Assembly (NCBI RefSeq): GCF_038396675.1
Contig: NC_088931.1
Location: forward strand, 36,941,001 to 37,005,000
Direction of reading: 5' to 3'
DNA length: 64,000 nt
DNA from: Hydra vulgaris
Taxonomy: Eukaryota; Cnidaria; Hydrozoa; Anthoathecata; Hydridae
The notes below the pieces were generated by a model, which was given only the letters and a program-made list of their open reading frames with translations, did no database searches and was not told the origin of the DNA. This document shows positions 33,006-51,006 of the stretch, piece after piece; within the stretch, counting starts at the first letter, position 1, and each line of letters opens with the position of its first letter. A program made the position numbers and the translations under genes.

Positions 33006-33463
33006 TTATCCACAAGTGAATTTTATAAATTCAGGTGTTCGTAGAGACAACTCTGGTTGTCTTTTCATAAAACCTTGCAACCAATCAATGCCTGCAATTT
33101 TATTTTTGATCCATGATGATGGGCATATCTTATTGTTTTTTAAAGCAAATTCATATGCCAATAATCGCGTTGACCTAGTTGAAAGGCCATAGTTCATTTT
33201 TGATGCAATTAGTATATAACTTGATAAACTTTTTTCATCTTCTGCTGTAAAAACTTGTCTATTGTTGTAGTTAGGCTTGAAAGCTTCATTTGGATTAAGC
33301 CTCTTTTTACGACAATATCTTTTTAAAGTCATTCTATCTATGTTAAACTGACGTGCTACAACATTCAGTTGTGTTCCTTCTAAAACTTTATTAACAGCTA
33401 CTTTCATTGTTTCACTTGGTATAGCAACTTTATTTGTTTTTTTAATTCTATTTCTAACCATTT
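33006..33463 (-). pseudogene. pogo/Tigger transposase N-terminus
   Basis: Start ATG at 33,461-33,463, directly after a likely acceptor TTTTTTTACAG. The frame stays open to 33,006. M-V-R-N-R-I-K-K opens a psq-type helix-turn-helix (V-N-K-V-L-E-G-T-Q-L-N-V-V-A-R-Q-F-N-I, then T-L-K-R-Y-C). It is followed by a CENP-B-type helix region (S-T-R-L-L-A-Y-E-F-A, W-L-Q-G-F-M-K-R-Q-P-E-L-S-L-R). These are DNA-binding modules of pogo transposases. The DDE core is absent because the element is truncated at F-T-C-G. The same start, M-V-R-N, occurs in pogo element 1. No internal stop, so an orphan DNA-binding protein could in principle still be made. Confidence 0.8.
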
Positions 33464-33734
33464 TAAGATCTGTAAAAAAATATATCAATAAAAACATATG
33501 TTTTTAATAAATGCTAATATTTAACATAATAATATTATGTTAAATATTTTTTAATTATTATGTTAAATATTATTCTTTTGATATTATAAAATAATAGTAT
33601 TATTATTACTAGCTTATAACATAAGTAGATTTAAAAAATGAAATGCTAAAAGCTATTGTTTGTTTATATATAGTTTTTTTTTAAATTATAAATACAATTC
33701 CATTCGTTTAACTGTATTGCTTATAAACAAAAAC

Positions 33735-33825
33735 ATGGGGCACTTCGTCTTCTATGGGGCACTTTGATCCTCCGATCAATGGGCCCCGCATAGTCAAAGA
33801 TCAATGTACCCCAATAGGTATAGGT
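33735..33825. repeat. Subterminal iterated motifs of pogo element 2
   Basis: ATGGGGCACTTCGTC, ATGGGGCACTTTGATCC, GATCAATGGGCCCCGC and GATCAATGTACCCCA alternate in both orientations and match parts of the TIR at 34,150-34,187. Such arrays could be multiple transposase binding sites (inference). Confidence 0.75.
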
Positions 33826-34193
33826 AACATATTGATAGCAATATCTACTGTATAAATTGCAGCCAAATAAAAATTATATATTATATTATACACCTAACAC
33901 TTACAAATTTAAAATAAAATTGTTGTTAACCCATACAGACATCTAAATAAAATTATATTTGAATTATAGTACGATTTAAAAAAATCACTTTTTATGACGA
34001 AAAACAATATTTTCTTTATTTTTTTTGACGCTGATAACCTTATGAAAAAATATTACGAATAATCAATTAGGGAAGCATAATGGTTAATTAAATTGCAACC
34101 TCACTTCTAGTAAGGCAAAAATGAACGAGTAAAAGCCAAAAGATCATACTGCCCCGGCGATCAATGCGCCCCCATCTCCCCTACACTTACAGT

Positions 34194-35231
34194 AAATTTG
34201 TTCGAAAAATTGCTATTAAAGTTGAAGCAATTGCAGTAGAAGCCATGTCTGATGCTGCACTTGAAATTATAAAAACATCCCAACATACTACTGATGAATT
34301 CAATTTAATAAATACCAGTGTTTCTTGTGATGGTACTTGGCAAGGTCGAGGTTTTTCCTCATACAACGGTGTTTATACTGCAATATCAATGAGTACAGGA
34401 AAAGTTTTGGATTGTGAAGTATTATCCAAATATTGCAAACAATGTTTTTTGATTGTAAAGAAAAAAAATACAGACCCTGATGCATATAAAATGCTAAATA
34501 ATATTCATTTTTGTAACCTCAACTATATTGGCCCATCCACCGGTATGGAGGTTGCTGGAGCAAAATCAATTTTTGAACGATCTATTGAAAAATATAAACT
34601 TCGCTATACTGAATTTTGTGGTGACGGAGATAGTAAGGCATTTTCATCTGTTGAAAGAGTCTATGGTGATACAATAGTTTCAAAATTAGAATGTGTTGGT
34701 CATGTGCAAAAAAGAGTTGGCACACGATTAAGAAAATTGAAAAAAGGAAAGGTGTCTAGGTGGTAAAATCAACCTTCTCTCTATAAACCTGGCCCTGGTT
34801 TGCCACGTGATATTATTGAGTTACTAAAGCCAATTTATAAAGAACTTAGCTCTAATGAATTACTTGCAAAATGAATGCTTGGAAAAACTCAGAACCAAAA
34901 TGAGAGTCTTAACATGATGATATGGGAACGAGTACCAAAAACTAAATTCTGTTCATTGTTACATTTGAAATTTGCAACATATGATGCTATTGCAAACTTT
35001 AATATTCGAAGAAAAGCATCAGTGATGACTTATGAAAAACTCAATATGATTCCAGGAACATTTATGATAGATGGCTGCAATAGAGAAAATAAAATACGCT
35101 TGTATCAATCGTCATACAAAAATAAATCCAATGTTAAGTTGCGTAGAAAAACAATCAGGGGCAATAAAAAGAACAAAAATGATAAGGAAAAGCAAAAACA
35201 AGGAACTCTTTATGCTGCTGGTAGCTTTTAA
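34194..35231 (+). pseudogene. Mutator-like transposase
   Basis: One frame with only two stops (34,764 and 34,872). V-S-C-D-G-T-W-Q-G-R-G-F-S-S-Y-N-G-V (34,321) carries the first catalytic Asp, S-T-G-K-V-L-D-C-E-V-L-S follows, then G-P-S-T-G-M-E-V-A-G-A, Y-T-E-F-C-G-D-G-D-S-K-A-F (34,609; second Asp region) and K-L-E-C-V-G-H-V-Q-K-R-V-G-T-R-L-R. After the first stop, N-Q-N-E-S-L-N-M-M-I-W-E-R-V-P-K-T (34,888) corresponds to the final catalytic Glu region. The C-terminus is basic and ends T-L-Y-A-A-G-S-F. The block around the usual 'DKAIDKLQNYYG' between K-V-S-R-W and the second half is deleted. It is of the Mutator type found in many cnidarians and insects. Confidence 0.8.
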
Positions 35232-35680
35232 ACATTTTGCTTTAAAATTTACAGACATTGTTTATTTTAAAAATATTTTTTTGCATTTTTTTCTCTTTTT
35301 TAATTTTTAAGTGTTTTTTTGCTAACTTCTATTTTTCAATCTCCCGTCACAGTTATTTCATTTTCTAGTAATCAGTTTTTAATCAAATTTTCAGCAATGA
35401 TGTGTTTTTATATGATGTATGCAATCTGCCAAAAGTTAATTATAAAACATTTCAGAGTTTGAGATATTACTGTTTCAGCACTAAAAATTGGCTTATTTAA
35501 AAATTTTCATAATCCTTGTAGTGCTACATGGAAACTAATAGTCAGATTTAAAAACTTTTGGCAGATTGCATAGATCAAACTGTTTTTTATCATTGGGCCG
35601 AGTTTTACTTTGAATACTCTATTAGAATCTGAGATATTTTTGACAGTGCGACGTGCATATTTTCCTATATCCGCCATTCT

Positions 35681-35708
35681 AGGTGGTTGTCACACAACAT
35701 AACCACCT
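35681..35708. repeat. Small inverted repeat AGGTGGTT/AACCACCT
   Basis: Perfect 8-bp arms around a 12-nt loop in the 3' region of Mutator-like element 1. AGGTGGT also matches the element's terminal motif. Confidence 0.7.
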
Positions 35709-35821
35709 GTAATTTTATAAATCGATTTAGTATAATAAGATCTTTCATAGGCTTAATTTTAATTTTGACAATAAGATTTCACTTTCAAGATAATTTTGAA
35801 GGGGGTATACCACCTTAAGAA

Positions 35822-35978
35822 AATCTGATATTCAACGTGTCAAGCTATCTGAGAAAAAGCCAACTAGCTCAGTAAAACAAAGAAAACTTCTTGTAGTCAG
35901 AAAAGGTTTTAATGATAAAAATGAACTCGAGGAAGGAGAGACATATGCTTGTAGCGCATTTCAGCTTTTGGAGTGATT
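35822..35978 (+). pseudogene. C-terminal remnant of a second Mutator-like transposase
   Basis: An open stretch encodes K-S-D-I-Q-R-V-K-L-S, K-Q-R-K-L-L-V-V-R-K-G-F and E-E-G-E-T-Y-A-C-S-A-F before a stop. The basic region ending in G-x-x-Y-A-x-x-x-F parallels the C-terminus of the Mutator transposase at 35,231. It begins immediately to the right of the terminal repeat of element 1. Interpreted as the host element into which element 1 inserted. Confidence 0.4.
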
Positions 35979-36740
35979 TTTTTCGGTTTTCCTTGACTTT
36001 AATTTTTTACGATGTTTGTGGTCTCTCAACAAGGATAACTTTTGATTGGACAAAGCTAATCAGCTGAAATTTTATATGATGTTACCTAGTTCTATTTAGA
36101 GTATTCTGAGCAAGCACGTTTTAAAATTTTATAAAAACAAGGCTAGCAATGACTTTCACATAAAAATATTTTTTTAAATAAAATTTAAAATACATTTAAT
36201 GACGCCATCATTAAATTTTTAAGCAACTAGTGTTAATTGTTTTGTTTTTAATGGTTTTAATTAGTGTTAATTGTTTTGTTTTTAATAATAAAAATAAAGC
36301 ATTAAAATAAAACATTTTTAATTATAAGTGTTTTAACCCTGCTACCACCTTAATCCTATTTACTATTGTTTAAAGGTAGTTTCTAAAATATCATTAAAAC
36401 CATCGACGCGTTTTTATTTTTTTATTTATTTACAATTTAGTGTATTCAACCCTGAGCGTCTGTAATTTAAGTCAGGTAAAAAATCTTAGATGAGCGTTTT
36501 AACGCGTCGCAACACGCGCAAGTATGAAAACACATTTACAGAAAAACGTTAATTTGCTTTTATAACTTATTAAAGAAATAATTCATACATTTATAAATAA
36601 ATATATATTAAAAAAAATCATTTATAAGAAAAATGTAAACCTAGGTTGGCTACACAAAACAATTATTTAAAATGTCGTAACACTTGATTAAATTTGACCA
36701 TTCTAAAAACATATACAATAAATATACAAGAGCGTTGTAA
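35979..36740. other. Intergenic, no gene recognised
   Basis: AT-rich, downstream of HSPA4. A repeat TTAGTGTTAATTGTTTTGTTTTT occurs in part at about 36,227 and 36,262. Confidence 0.5.
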
Positions 36741-36752
36741 TATCTATAAAGT

Positions 36753-36766
36753 TTTATTTTTTTATT
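36753..36766 (-). terminator. Candidate poly(A) signals of HSPA4
   Basis: Two AATAAA hexamers on the minus strand (36,753-36,758 and 36,761-36,766), about 30-40 nt past the stop codon at 36,795. The usual distance suggests a very short 3' UTR. Confidence 0.45.
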
Positions 36767-36794
36767 TAACAACAAAATTAAAAATTCAATCGGA

Positions 36795-44072
<7,278 letters not shown>

Positions 44073-44103
44073 TTACTATTATGAGCTTTAGTCTTGCCTT
44101 GTT

Positions 44104-44115
44104 TTAATATAAAAA
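44104..44115 (-). promoter_or_regulatory. HSPA4: TATA-like box of HSPA4
   Basis: Minus strand TTTTTATATTAA about 70-80 nt upstream of the ATG, placing a start site near 44,080 if functional. It lies between the heat-shock element and the coding start, as in classical heat-shock promoters. Confidence 0.5.
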
Positions 44116-44142
44116 CGAAAGAACTTTGTAAACCAGAATCTC

Positions 44143-44155
44143 GAAATTTCTGGAA
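44143..44155. promoter_or_regulatory. HSPA4: Heat-shock element (three perfect alternating units)
   Basis: GAA-AT-TTC-TG-GAA: three inverted nGAAn pentamers with exact 5-bp spacing, the consensus for HSF1 trimers. It is about 107-119 bp upstream of the HSPA4 ATG and about 30 bp upstream of the TATA-like box. A further GAA at 44,136 is out of register. Confidence 0.75.
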
Positions 44156-44159
44156 GCAA

Positions 44160-44630
44160 TGAACTGGGCTGGTCAACAAAACTAAATAGATATTTACTGG
44201 CTCTTATTTACGAGACCCACTTAACTTGAAAGCATGTGCATCAAAGTTATTTTAATGACCAGATGAGTTTATATAATCTCTTAATTTTACGATATAAGGA
44301 AAAATCTAGAAAGTTTTAAAGCTTTGATATAATACAGTTTTTGATAAATTTAGCATAAATTTGTCTTTCCAACGTTATTAAAACTAATCCGAATAACTTC
44401 TAAAAAAGACTTCAGTAAAAGAATGAGTTTCCATCTTTATGCTTCACTAGTAACGACCATAACAACTAGAGCTGATTTTTTTTTGTTTATTTAATCGAGA
44501 TATGCACATGATTTTAGCGAGCAATTTTGATCTTTATTACATTTTTTGATTAAGTTGTTATTTGATAACAGTTTATATGATAAATAAACATAAAATAAAT
44601 TTAGATTAATAGTATCATTTTAGGATACGA
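44160..44630. other. HSPA4 upstream region, no gene
   Basis: AT-rich. A weak further heat-shock-like half-site ATCTAGAAAGTTT near 44,304. Otherwise nothing supported. Confidence 0.45.
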
Positions 44631-44919
44631 ATATATATATATATATATAGTAATAGTAATAGTAATATATTTAAATAAGTCTTCGTAGATAAAATGACAA
44701 ATAATTAAAAAAAAAAAAAAAAAAACCAACAAATTATACAAAAACTTATGGTTTGTGAAATATAAACTTTAAGTAAAAAAAAAAAAAGCAATTATTATTC
44801 ATAGCAAGTAGGTTGATGTCAAATTGGGAAAAAAGATTGCTTTCATTTAATTAAAGTTTACATCTATGACAAATAGTGTCTAAAAAGCCAATAATTGTAG
44901 CTGCTAAAGCATGAATTAA

Positions 44920-45990
44920 TTAATAAACGTGCAGCTCATCTTCAGTAAAAGATATACTGTTTGCAGCTGGAGAAAAAAAATACTTGTCAATTCTATTTTT
45001 AAATGCGTTAACTGACGGAACCTTTTTGCATGCTGACGGCAAGTTATTCCAATCATTGACAATACGATTGGATGTAAACTGTTGGGTTAAGTCGCCACGT
45101 CTCCTGCGAGTTTCCAAAGTAATAGAATTGAGCCGATGACAGCTTTCAGCGTAAAGTAACCCTATCAAATCATGAGGTACTTTTTTTGCTTTGTACTGAA
45201 TTTTTTCGATTTCTTTGATGTCACCTTTTAAGTAAGGACACCATACCGGAATAGCGAATTCCAGGTGCGGCCTAACATACGTAGTGTATAATTTACTCCA
45301 AACTTTCATATCTCTTGATCTAAATGTTTTTTTTAATTGGCCAAGTATCATATTCGCTTTACGTGTTGCAACCTGTATGTGTTGATTCCATTTTAGATCA
45401 TTAGATATGAAGATACCCAGGTCCCTCTCAATTTCCGTTGCCTCAAGAGTAAGTGATGTATTTCCATCATTCATTACATATTCATGATTACTATTTCCAT
45501 AACCAAGGCGCATAACTTTACATTTTGGAACATTTAACTCCATCAGCCATTTCTTTGACCATTCTGTGACAATTTTTAAATCATTTTGTAGGATCAGGCG
45601 ATCAGCAACGTGAAACTCAGGTCTTATTTCTTGTAACAGTTTAGCATCGTCAGCATAGATTTTATGAACTGATTTTAAATTATCCGTTAAGTCGTTTATA
45701 TAAATGATAAATAATGTTGGACCAAGTACAGACCCTTGAGGAACTCCGCTTAGAACATCGACCCAGTCGCTAGAGTGTTCACCTAAAACAGTTCGCTGTT
45801 GATTACTCTTGTTGATAAGTCTGTAATAATTAAATCCAAAATGTTTTTTGCTTTACCATTAGATGTTTCGAATGTTGAGAAATCAACTAATTGTTCTAGA
45901 TTATGATTAGCCAAAGTATCAAGAAAAACACTTGCCGCACTATTTTGACCGCTTAATAATTCGATCCTGTCATCATCGTGCCATTTGATA
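44920..45990 (-). pseudogene. CR1-like LINE, endonuclease remnant joined to RT C-terminal half
   Basis: Minus strand. Upstream (about 45,960-45,830): [13 protein letters not shown] and N-I-L-D-L-I-I-T, an endonuclease segment. Then, across a deletion, V-L-S-G-V-P-Q-G-S-V-L-G-P (45,750), F-I-I-Y-I-N-D-L, K-I-Y-A-D-D-A-K-L-L (45,650; catalytic YADD), W-S-K-K-W-L-M-E-L-N (45,550). The open frame 45,543-44,920 continues with R-D-L-G-I-F-I-S-N-D-L-K-W, Y-V-R-P-H-L-E-F-A-I-P-V-W, R-R-R-G-D-L and N-R-I-V-N-D-W-N-N-L-P. The C-terminal part is intact for 207 codons; the RT front half is deleted. Confidence 0.85.
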
Positions 45991-46002
45991 TCCGGAAAGT
46001 TG

Positions 46003-46142
<140 letters not shown>

Positions 46143-46162
46143 CTTTTTTTTTTTTTTTTTCC

Positions 46163-46657
<495 letters not shown>

Positions 46658-46689
46658 AAAACTGAAGAGTCTTTTACAAGGAATGAGAT

Positions 46690-47540
46690 CACGTCTTTTA
46701 CATGATTTCAGCAAGTAAATCATTTTCAAAACTCATTAGCTTGAATGTTTTAACTTAGTCAACAGATAATGCAGATTGTTAATCGCTATTTTCTTTTTAT
46801 AGCTTTCAGTTTACTAAAAGTCCTTTCACAGCTTACTTGAGTAAACCAGTAAAAAGCTTCCTTGAGTAAACTTGCAATGTGTATCTGCGATAAATTCTAG
46901 AATAGCAAAGCCGATAACTTTTACAGGCTGTTATGATTGCGCATTCAATTTCTGTATCAATCGAGACTGCAATCACTTCATAACCTTCATCAGCATGACC
47001 TTCATAACTTATCTCAGCAAAGTCTTTATGCAGTGTTTTCGCAAAGCATTTAAAATTTCGAATGAATGACAATAAACCTGTTAGTAAAGCTATAGCATTA
47101 AGACCAGTGGGTTCAGCAACTCGACTTAATGATTTAACAGATAACCCTTTTTCTGAAATTTCCTTGAATCCTCTAGGATCAAATCAGACAATCTCTGATA
47201 AGCGGATTATTTGAGCAAAACGGCTCAGTAATGCTAGAAATTATTTGATGTTAGAAATATTAGAAATTATTTGTAAATCTTAAAAACTTTAACTCAAAAA
47301 AGTGTTTGTGGATTTGAAGGTCTAGTATATTCACCTTTCCTTTTTCAGCGCAAAATGACGCTCTTTTACATCCTCTTTGACAACAAAGTGCAAAATAATA
47401 GACTCTTTATCAGCAACAGATGTATCTTGCGTGCTATCCATGTGAACATAAAACTTCTTGCCTGCAACATTACTGACAATTTTTTGAATTTGTTTATTCA
47501 GAACTAAGGAATTTATATTAAATATTAAATACAAAAAAAA
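46690..47540 (-). pseudogene. hAT-type transposase remnant (ZMYM1-like)
   Basis: Minus strand. 47,534-47,331 encodes V-S-N-V-A-G-K-K-F-Y-V-H-M-D-S-T-Q-D-T-S-V-A-D, the 'DSTQDxSxxDQ' block of ZMYM1-like transposases (first catalytic Asp region). 46,860-46,700 encodes Q-V-S-C-E-R-T-F-S-K-L-K-A-I-K (dimerisation domain) followed, in another frame, by F-E-N-D-L. The region between (47,072-46,870) has A-D-E-G-Y and E-C-A-I-I without clear assignment. Several stops; about two thirds of the protein is missing. Confidence 0.65.
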
Positions 47541-47639
47541 ATTTACAAATTTTTAATGAAGTAATACGACACCAGGCACTACTATACTGACACCTTAAAG
47601 ATACGCGCTGTGTCTATTACTTGTTCTTTTTCCATTAAT

Positions 47640-48460
47640 GAGATCTTTGAAGGCATTTACCAAGACTGCTTAGGCTGCATTTGACAAAAGTGCGTTCCAT
47701 GCTTTTACCACACGATTAGTAAAGAAATGCTTTCTCTTTTTGCAATTTTTTGCTACTTGCTTATTCAATCGTTGATTGTTCCCTCGTAGGCAGTAATTCA
47801 ATATTGATGGCGCATTCACCTGTCGTACGGCGAATTCTATTTTTTTGATACCGTGAACAATTTTAAATTTCTGAATCAAATCACCTCGATTTCTTCTTTC
47901 TTTAAGAGTTGTAAGTCTAAAGGATACGGTGCCTTTCCTCAAATGACTTGTTCTTGATTTATGTGATTATTCTTGTTGCTCTTTGTTAAATATACTCTTG
48001 CCTACATATACCTTGTTGTAGATATGGAGACCAGGCTTAAATAGAAAACTCAAGATGTGGTCTGACATATATGGTGTAAAAGACTTTCCACAAGAAAAGG
48101 CCTCTGCTTATAAAAACTTTTTTGAGAAAGCCTAACACGCAATTGGCTCTTGCTGCTGCCGCTTTTACTTGATATTTCACTGAGAATCAATGAGAAATTC
48201 TACTTGATATTTCAGTGAGAATCAATGAGAAATTCTACTTGATATTTCACTGAGAATCAATGAGAAATTCTACTTGATATTTCTCATTGATTTCACGGTT
48301 TGCAATATTAGTGTGGATGACGTCTATGGCATAACCTAGGGAAATTGCGTTTATTAATATGTCTCATGCTTCAAATAAATTAGTAGCACAACCTCGCTTT
48401 GGAAGAAAACCGAGCTAATCTTTGGTGATTAAGTTATTTTTTATGCAATGCTTCGATAGG
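47640..48460 (-). pseudogene. CR1-like LINE fragment, internally deleted
   Basis: Minus strand. K-N-N-L-I-T-K-D-x-L-G-F-L-P-K-R-G-C-A-T-N-L-F-E-A (about 48,440), then D-V-I-H-T and a jump to A-R-A-N-C-V-L-G-F-L-K-K-V-F (48,140), Y-V-R-P-H-L-E-F-S-I (48,060), R-A-T-R-I-I-T (47,980), R-R-N-R-G-D-L-I-Q-K-F-K (47,895) and F-F-T-N-R-V-V-K-A-W-N-A-L (47,710). The deletion removes the RT catalytic core and is filled partly by the 35-bp tandem repeat at 48,168-48,290. Confidence 0.8.
48168..48290. repeat. 35-bp tandem repeat, 3.4 copies
   Basis: The unit CTTGATATTTCACTGAGAAT then CAATGAGAAATTCTA starts at 48,168, 48,203, 48,238 and 48,273 (partial). Confidence 0.9.
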
Positions 48461-48474
48461 ATATTATGTCATTA

Positions 48475-48620
48475 TATTTTGAATTATGGAGAAAGTTAAA
48501 TGTCACACCGATTTTTAAAAAAAGGAGCAAACAAAAAAAACTAATTACTGGCCTGTATCTTTCACATCTTTCTTTGCAAAGTGATGGAGAATTTCGTTCA
48601 TAATAATCACATTAGAGACA
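48475..48620 (+). pseudogene. LINE RT fragment, inverted relative to its neighbour
   Basis: Plus strand: L-N-V-T-P-I-F-K-K, then N-Y-W-P-V-S-F-T-S-F-F-A-K and an M-E-N-F-V-like continuation. This RT block normally lies just before the N-N-L-I-T...G-F block that occurs in the minus strand at 48,440, so the two are adjacent pieces of one LINE in opposite orientation. Confidence 0.7.
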
Positions 48621-49404
48621 AGACAAAAGTAATGTCTTCTTTAGGCTCCTGTCATTAATTTTAATTTTAAATTTATATAGGTAGTAACATTTCCTCAATG
48701 GCAAAATATAATGTTCAAAAAAAAAATCATTCCAATGTTCTCTGAATGGCAAAGGTTGTTTTCCCAAATATTATATAACAGCCAGTTCCAGAATTTCAAT
48801 ATTTTTCGGTGCTTGCTGTTTTTGGGTAGCTATCATATTCCCTTTCATTAACTACCCAATATCATTTGAACATCTTGTACTAAAAAGTGTTAATACCATA
48901 CCATACTATTAGTATTTTATGCCTCTGTTCAACAATTATTTAATACACATGTTAAAAACTGTATGTATGACATTCACTGCAAATGCCTTACAAACATTGC
49001 AATAAAGACCTTTTACTCGCCAGTTTCTATTCTTGCAGTTATCAATTGACATTTAACAGTTATTGTCAGCAAGGCGTCGTTGATGAACGCAATTTGTATC
49101 AAAAGGTAAATTCTATATCTGTTCAAAACTGGGCTATATTGTATTACTTCGTATTAATTCCAGTCTTTTTTCTAATGGTTCTATGTTAACAATCTCAATA
49201 GCTGATACCGTTTTGTGACCATCTTTTTAAAATTAAACGGATTGTAGGCTATGAAGAGCAGATGACGCTTTATATTTAACTATCTTAACAATCTCAATAG
49301 CGGGTATCATTTCGTTTTGCTTCTACTTAACAATCTCATTCTGATACCATTCAACAATTGTAACTGTTAGGAGTAGATGCTGCAATATTACGGAATGATC
49401 CGCG
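48621..49404. other. No gene recognised
   Basis: AT-rich. AACAATCTCAATAGC(T/G)G(A/G)TA recurs near 49,189 and 49,287 with a third partial copy near 49,330. Confidence 0.5.
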
Positions 49405-51006
49405 TTAAGGTAAGACCCCTCAAAAAATTATTTATTCAAAATATCTTTTTAACAAAAAACCAAGTATATCCTGAGAAACATATATATAATAGGATTTTAA
49501 ATAATCCAAAATAAATTTATTAGTTGCTATGGTTACCGAGTAAAATGGCAGACATATAAAAATGTTTAGGCCATTCTCAGTAACCAAAAGCATATAGAAT
49601 ATGATTTTTTGACATATAATTAACAACATAATAATCTACAAACTGAACTAAAATTGTTCTAAAAAACAATGTATTTAAGCTATGCTAAGTTTTTTCAAAA
49701 TGACGTATTTAAAAAAATACATTTTTGTAAACTAAATCAAAAACTCCCAACAGTATTGCAAAGCTTTTAGTTCCAATTGTAAAAATAGATAGAATAAACA
49801 TTTGGTGAAAATTTTATGCAAATCTAACATACGGTTAATGAGATAGGATGGTCGGGAGGTTAGAAATTGACAATTTGAGAAAAAAGCATTTAAATATTAC
49901 TAAATATTCATTGTGAACCAGTTACTTCCATGCCAGAAGCTGAGCCACAATAATTTTATTTACATACATGTGATGACTTTCAACCTTCAAATGCAAAAGG
50001 ATTATTTTCTTTAAGTTTTAATTTTAGACTACGTGCTTTGCATGACTGACTCATTGGCTCGTAATCAAGAATTTTACCTGTGTCTATTGATATTGCTGTA
50101 ACAAACCCATTTAATAAAGAAAACCCACTATGTTGCCAGCTACCATCAGCTGATAATGCAGTGTCAACAATATTTGAAGAAGATTGGCAAATTTCATTAA
50201 CAGCATCAATCATTGTTTCTTTTGTGACAATATTAGCCCAATCAGAGACAGATTTATTTATTTTGTTGTAATCATTTTTAAATTTTGTTGTAATCATAGG
50301 TTTAGGAATGTTCATTAAAGATGTAAATTTTTCTAATCCTGAAATGTCATGACCACATGACGAATTGAATAAACTATTCTATTATTTACATTCAAAATTT
50401 TTTCCCAGGACATGTCTTTGAAGTATAAAATTCAATTTTTTCATTGCAGTTAGAGCAGCAAAAAAACATTTTTTTACAACAAAGTTGATTAATTACACCA
50501 GTTAAAATTTCAATACCAACAGTTCAATAACCAAAAGTTTTATCTTTATTATGCTAAGTTGTCTCAATTTTTTCAATTTTTTTTTGAGGATATCGATAAA
50601 TTTAATGAAGTTTTACAAGAAATATGGTCATTTTTATAACTAATAACAGGAGCAACTGATAGAGTTGAATCGATTGGCAAAGTTTTAGTGTATCTATTTA
50701 AATGAAATTTTCTGGATTATATACTTTGAGTACTTTGTTTGACTCGATTTACCCACTGTTAAAAAAGTTTATTAAATAACAAAACAAAAACAAAAAAATA
50801 GCTTGCAATTCTGATTAAAAGCCTGTTGCTATGCGTGTTGCTCGGCAGATCAAATTTACCCAGCCGAATAGATTTATATCTCCAGAAGTAAATCTTACTT
50901 TTAGAAATGGTTTTCAATTTTTAGTTCAGCGATAAATTTCGTGTCAGAATTACACAAAATATTTTTTTTGGTTTTTTAATGATTTTTGAGGGGTCTTACA
51001 CCTTAA
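49405..51006 (-). mobile_element. Mutator-like element 2, with TIRs
   Basis: The left end TTAAGGTAAGACCCCTCAAA (49,405) and the right end TTTGAGGGGTCTTACACCTT followed by AA (51,006) are inverted repeats differing by a 2-bp indel. No 9-bp target duplication could be found. The interior has a decayed Mutator transposase on the minus strand. Length about 1.6 kb, so internally deleted. Confidence 0.8.
49895..50480 (-). pseudogene. Mutator-like transposase fragment
   Basis: Minus strand, in order: a Cys-rich piece F-C-C-S-N-C-N-E-K and T-S-K-T-C-P (about 50,440), R-H-V-G-H-D-I-S-G-L-E-K-F-T-S-L-M-N-I-P-K-P-M (to 50,290), then the frame 50,315-49,980 with A-L-S-A-D-G-S-W-Q-H-S-G-F-S-L-L-N-G-F (first catalytic Asp) and D-T-G-K-I-L-D-Y-E-P-M-S. 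After a stop, G-S-A-S-G-M-E-V-T-G follows at about 49,920. The second half of the catalytic domain is deleted. Same superfamily as 34,194-35,231, but clearly a different family. Confidence 0.8.

Larger units (their letters stand above)
32994..34187 (-). mobile_element. pogo/Tigger-like element 2, 3'-truncated, inserted in a Mutator element
   Basis: The 5' end is at 34,187: reverse-complemented it reads GGGGAGATGGGGGCGCATTG followed by ATCGCCGGGGCA, followed on the plus side by TA. Subterminal copies of ATTGATC and GGGGCAC lie at 33,735-33,825. The transposase starts at 33,463 and the element breaks off at about 32,994, inside the CENP-B-type domain. The sequence right of 34,187 continues directly into Mutator transposase coding. 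Confidence 0.75.
34188..35818 (+). mobile_element. Mutator-like element 1 (right part)
   Basis: Transposase coding at 34,194-35,231 is followed by a 3' region ending in GGGGGTATACCACCTTAA (35,801-35,818). That end resembles the terminal GGGGTCTTACACCTTAA of Mutator-like element 2 (51,006). The left end was disrupted by pogo element 2. Confidence 0.7.

Noticed and set aside
44120-44142. Additional heat-shock units left of the perfect element
   Set aside because: GAA at 44,136 is not in the 5-bp alternating register.
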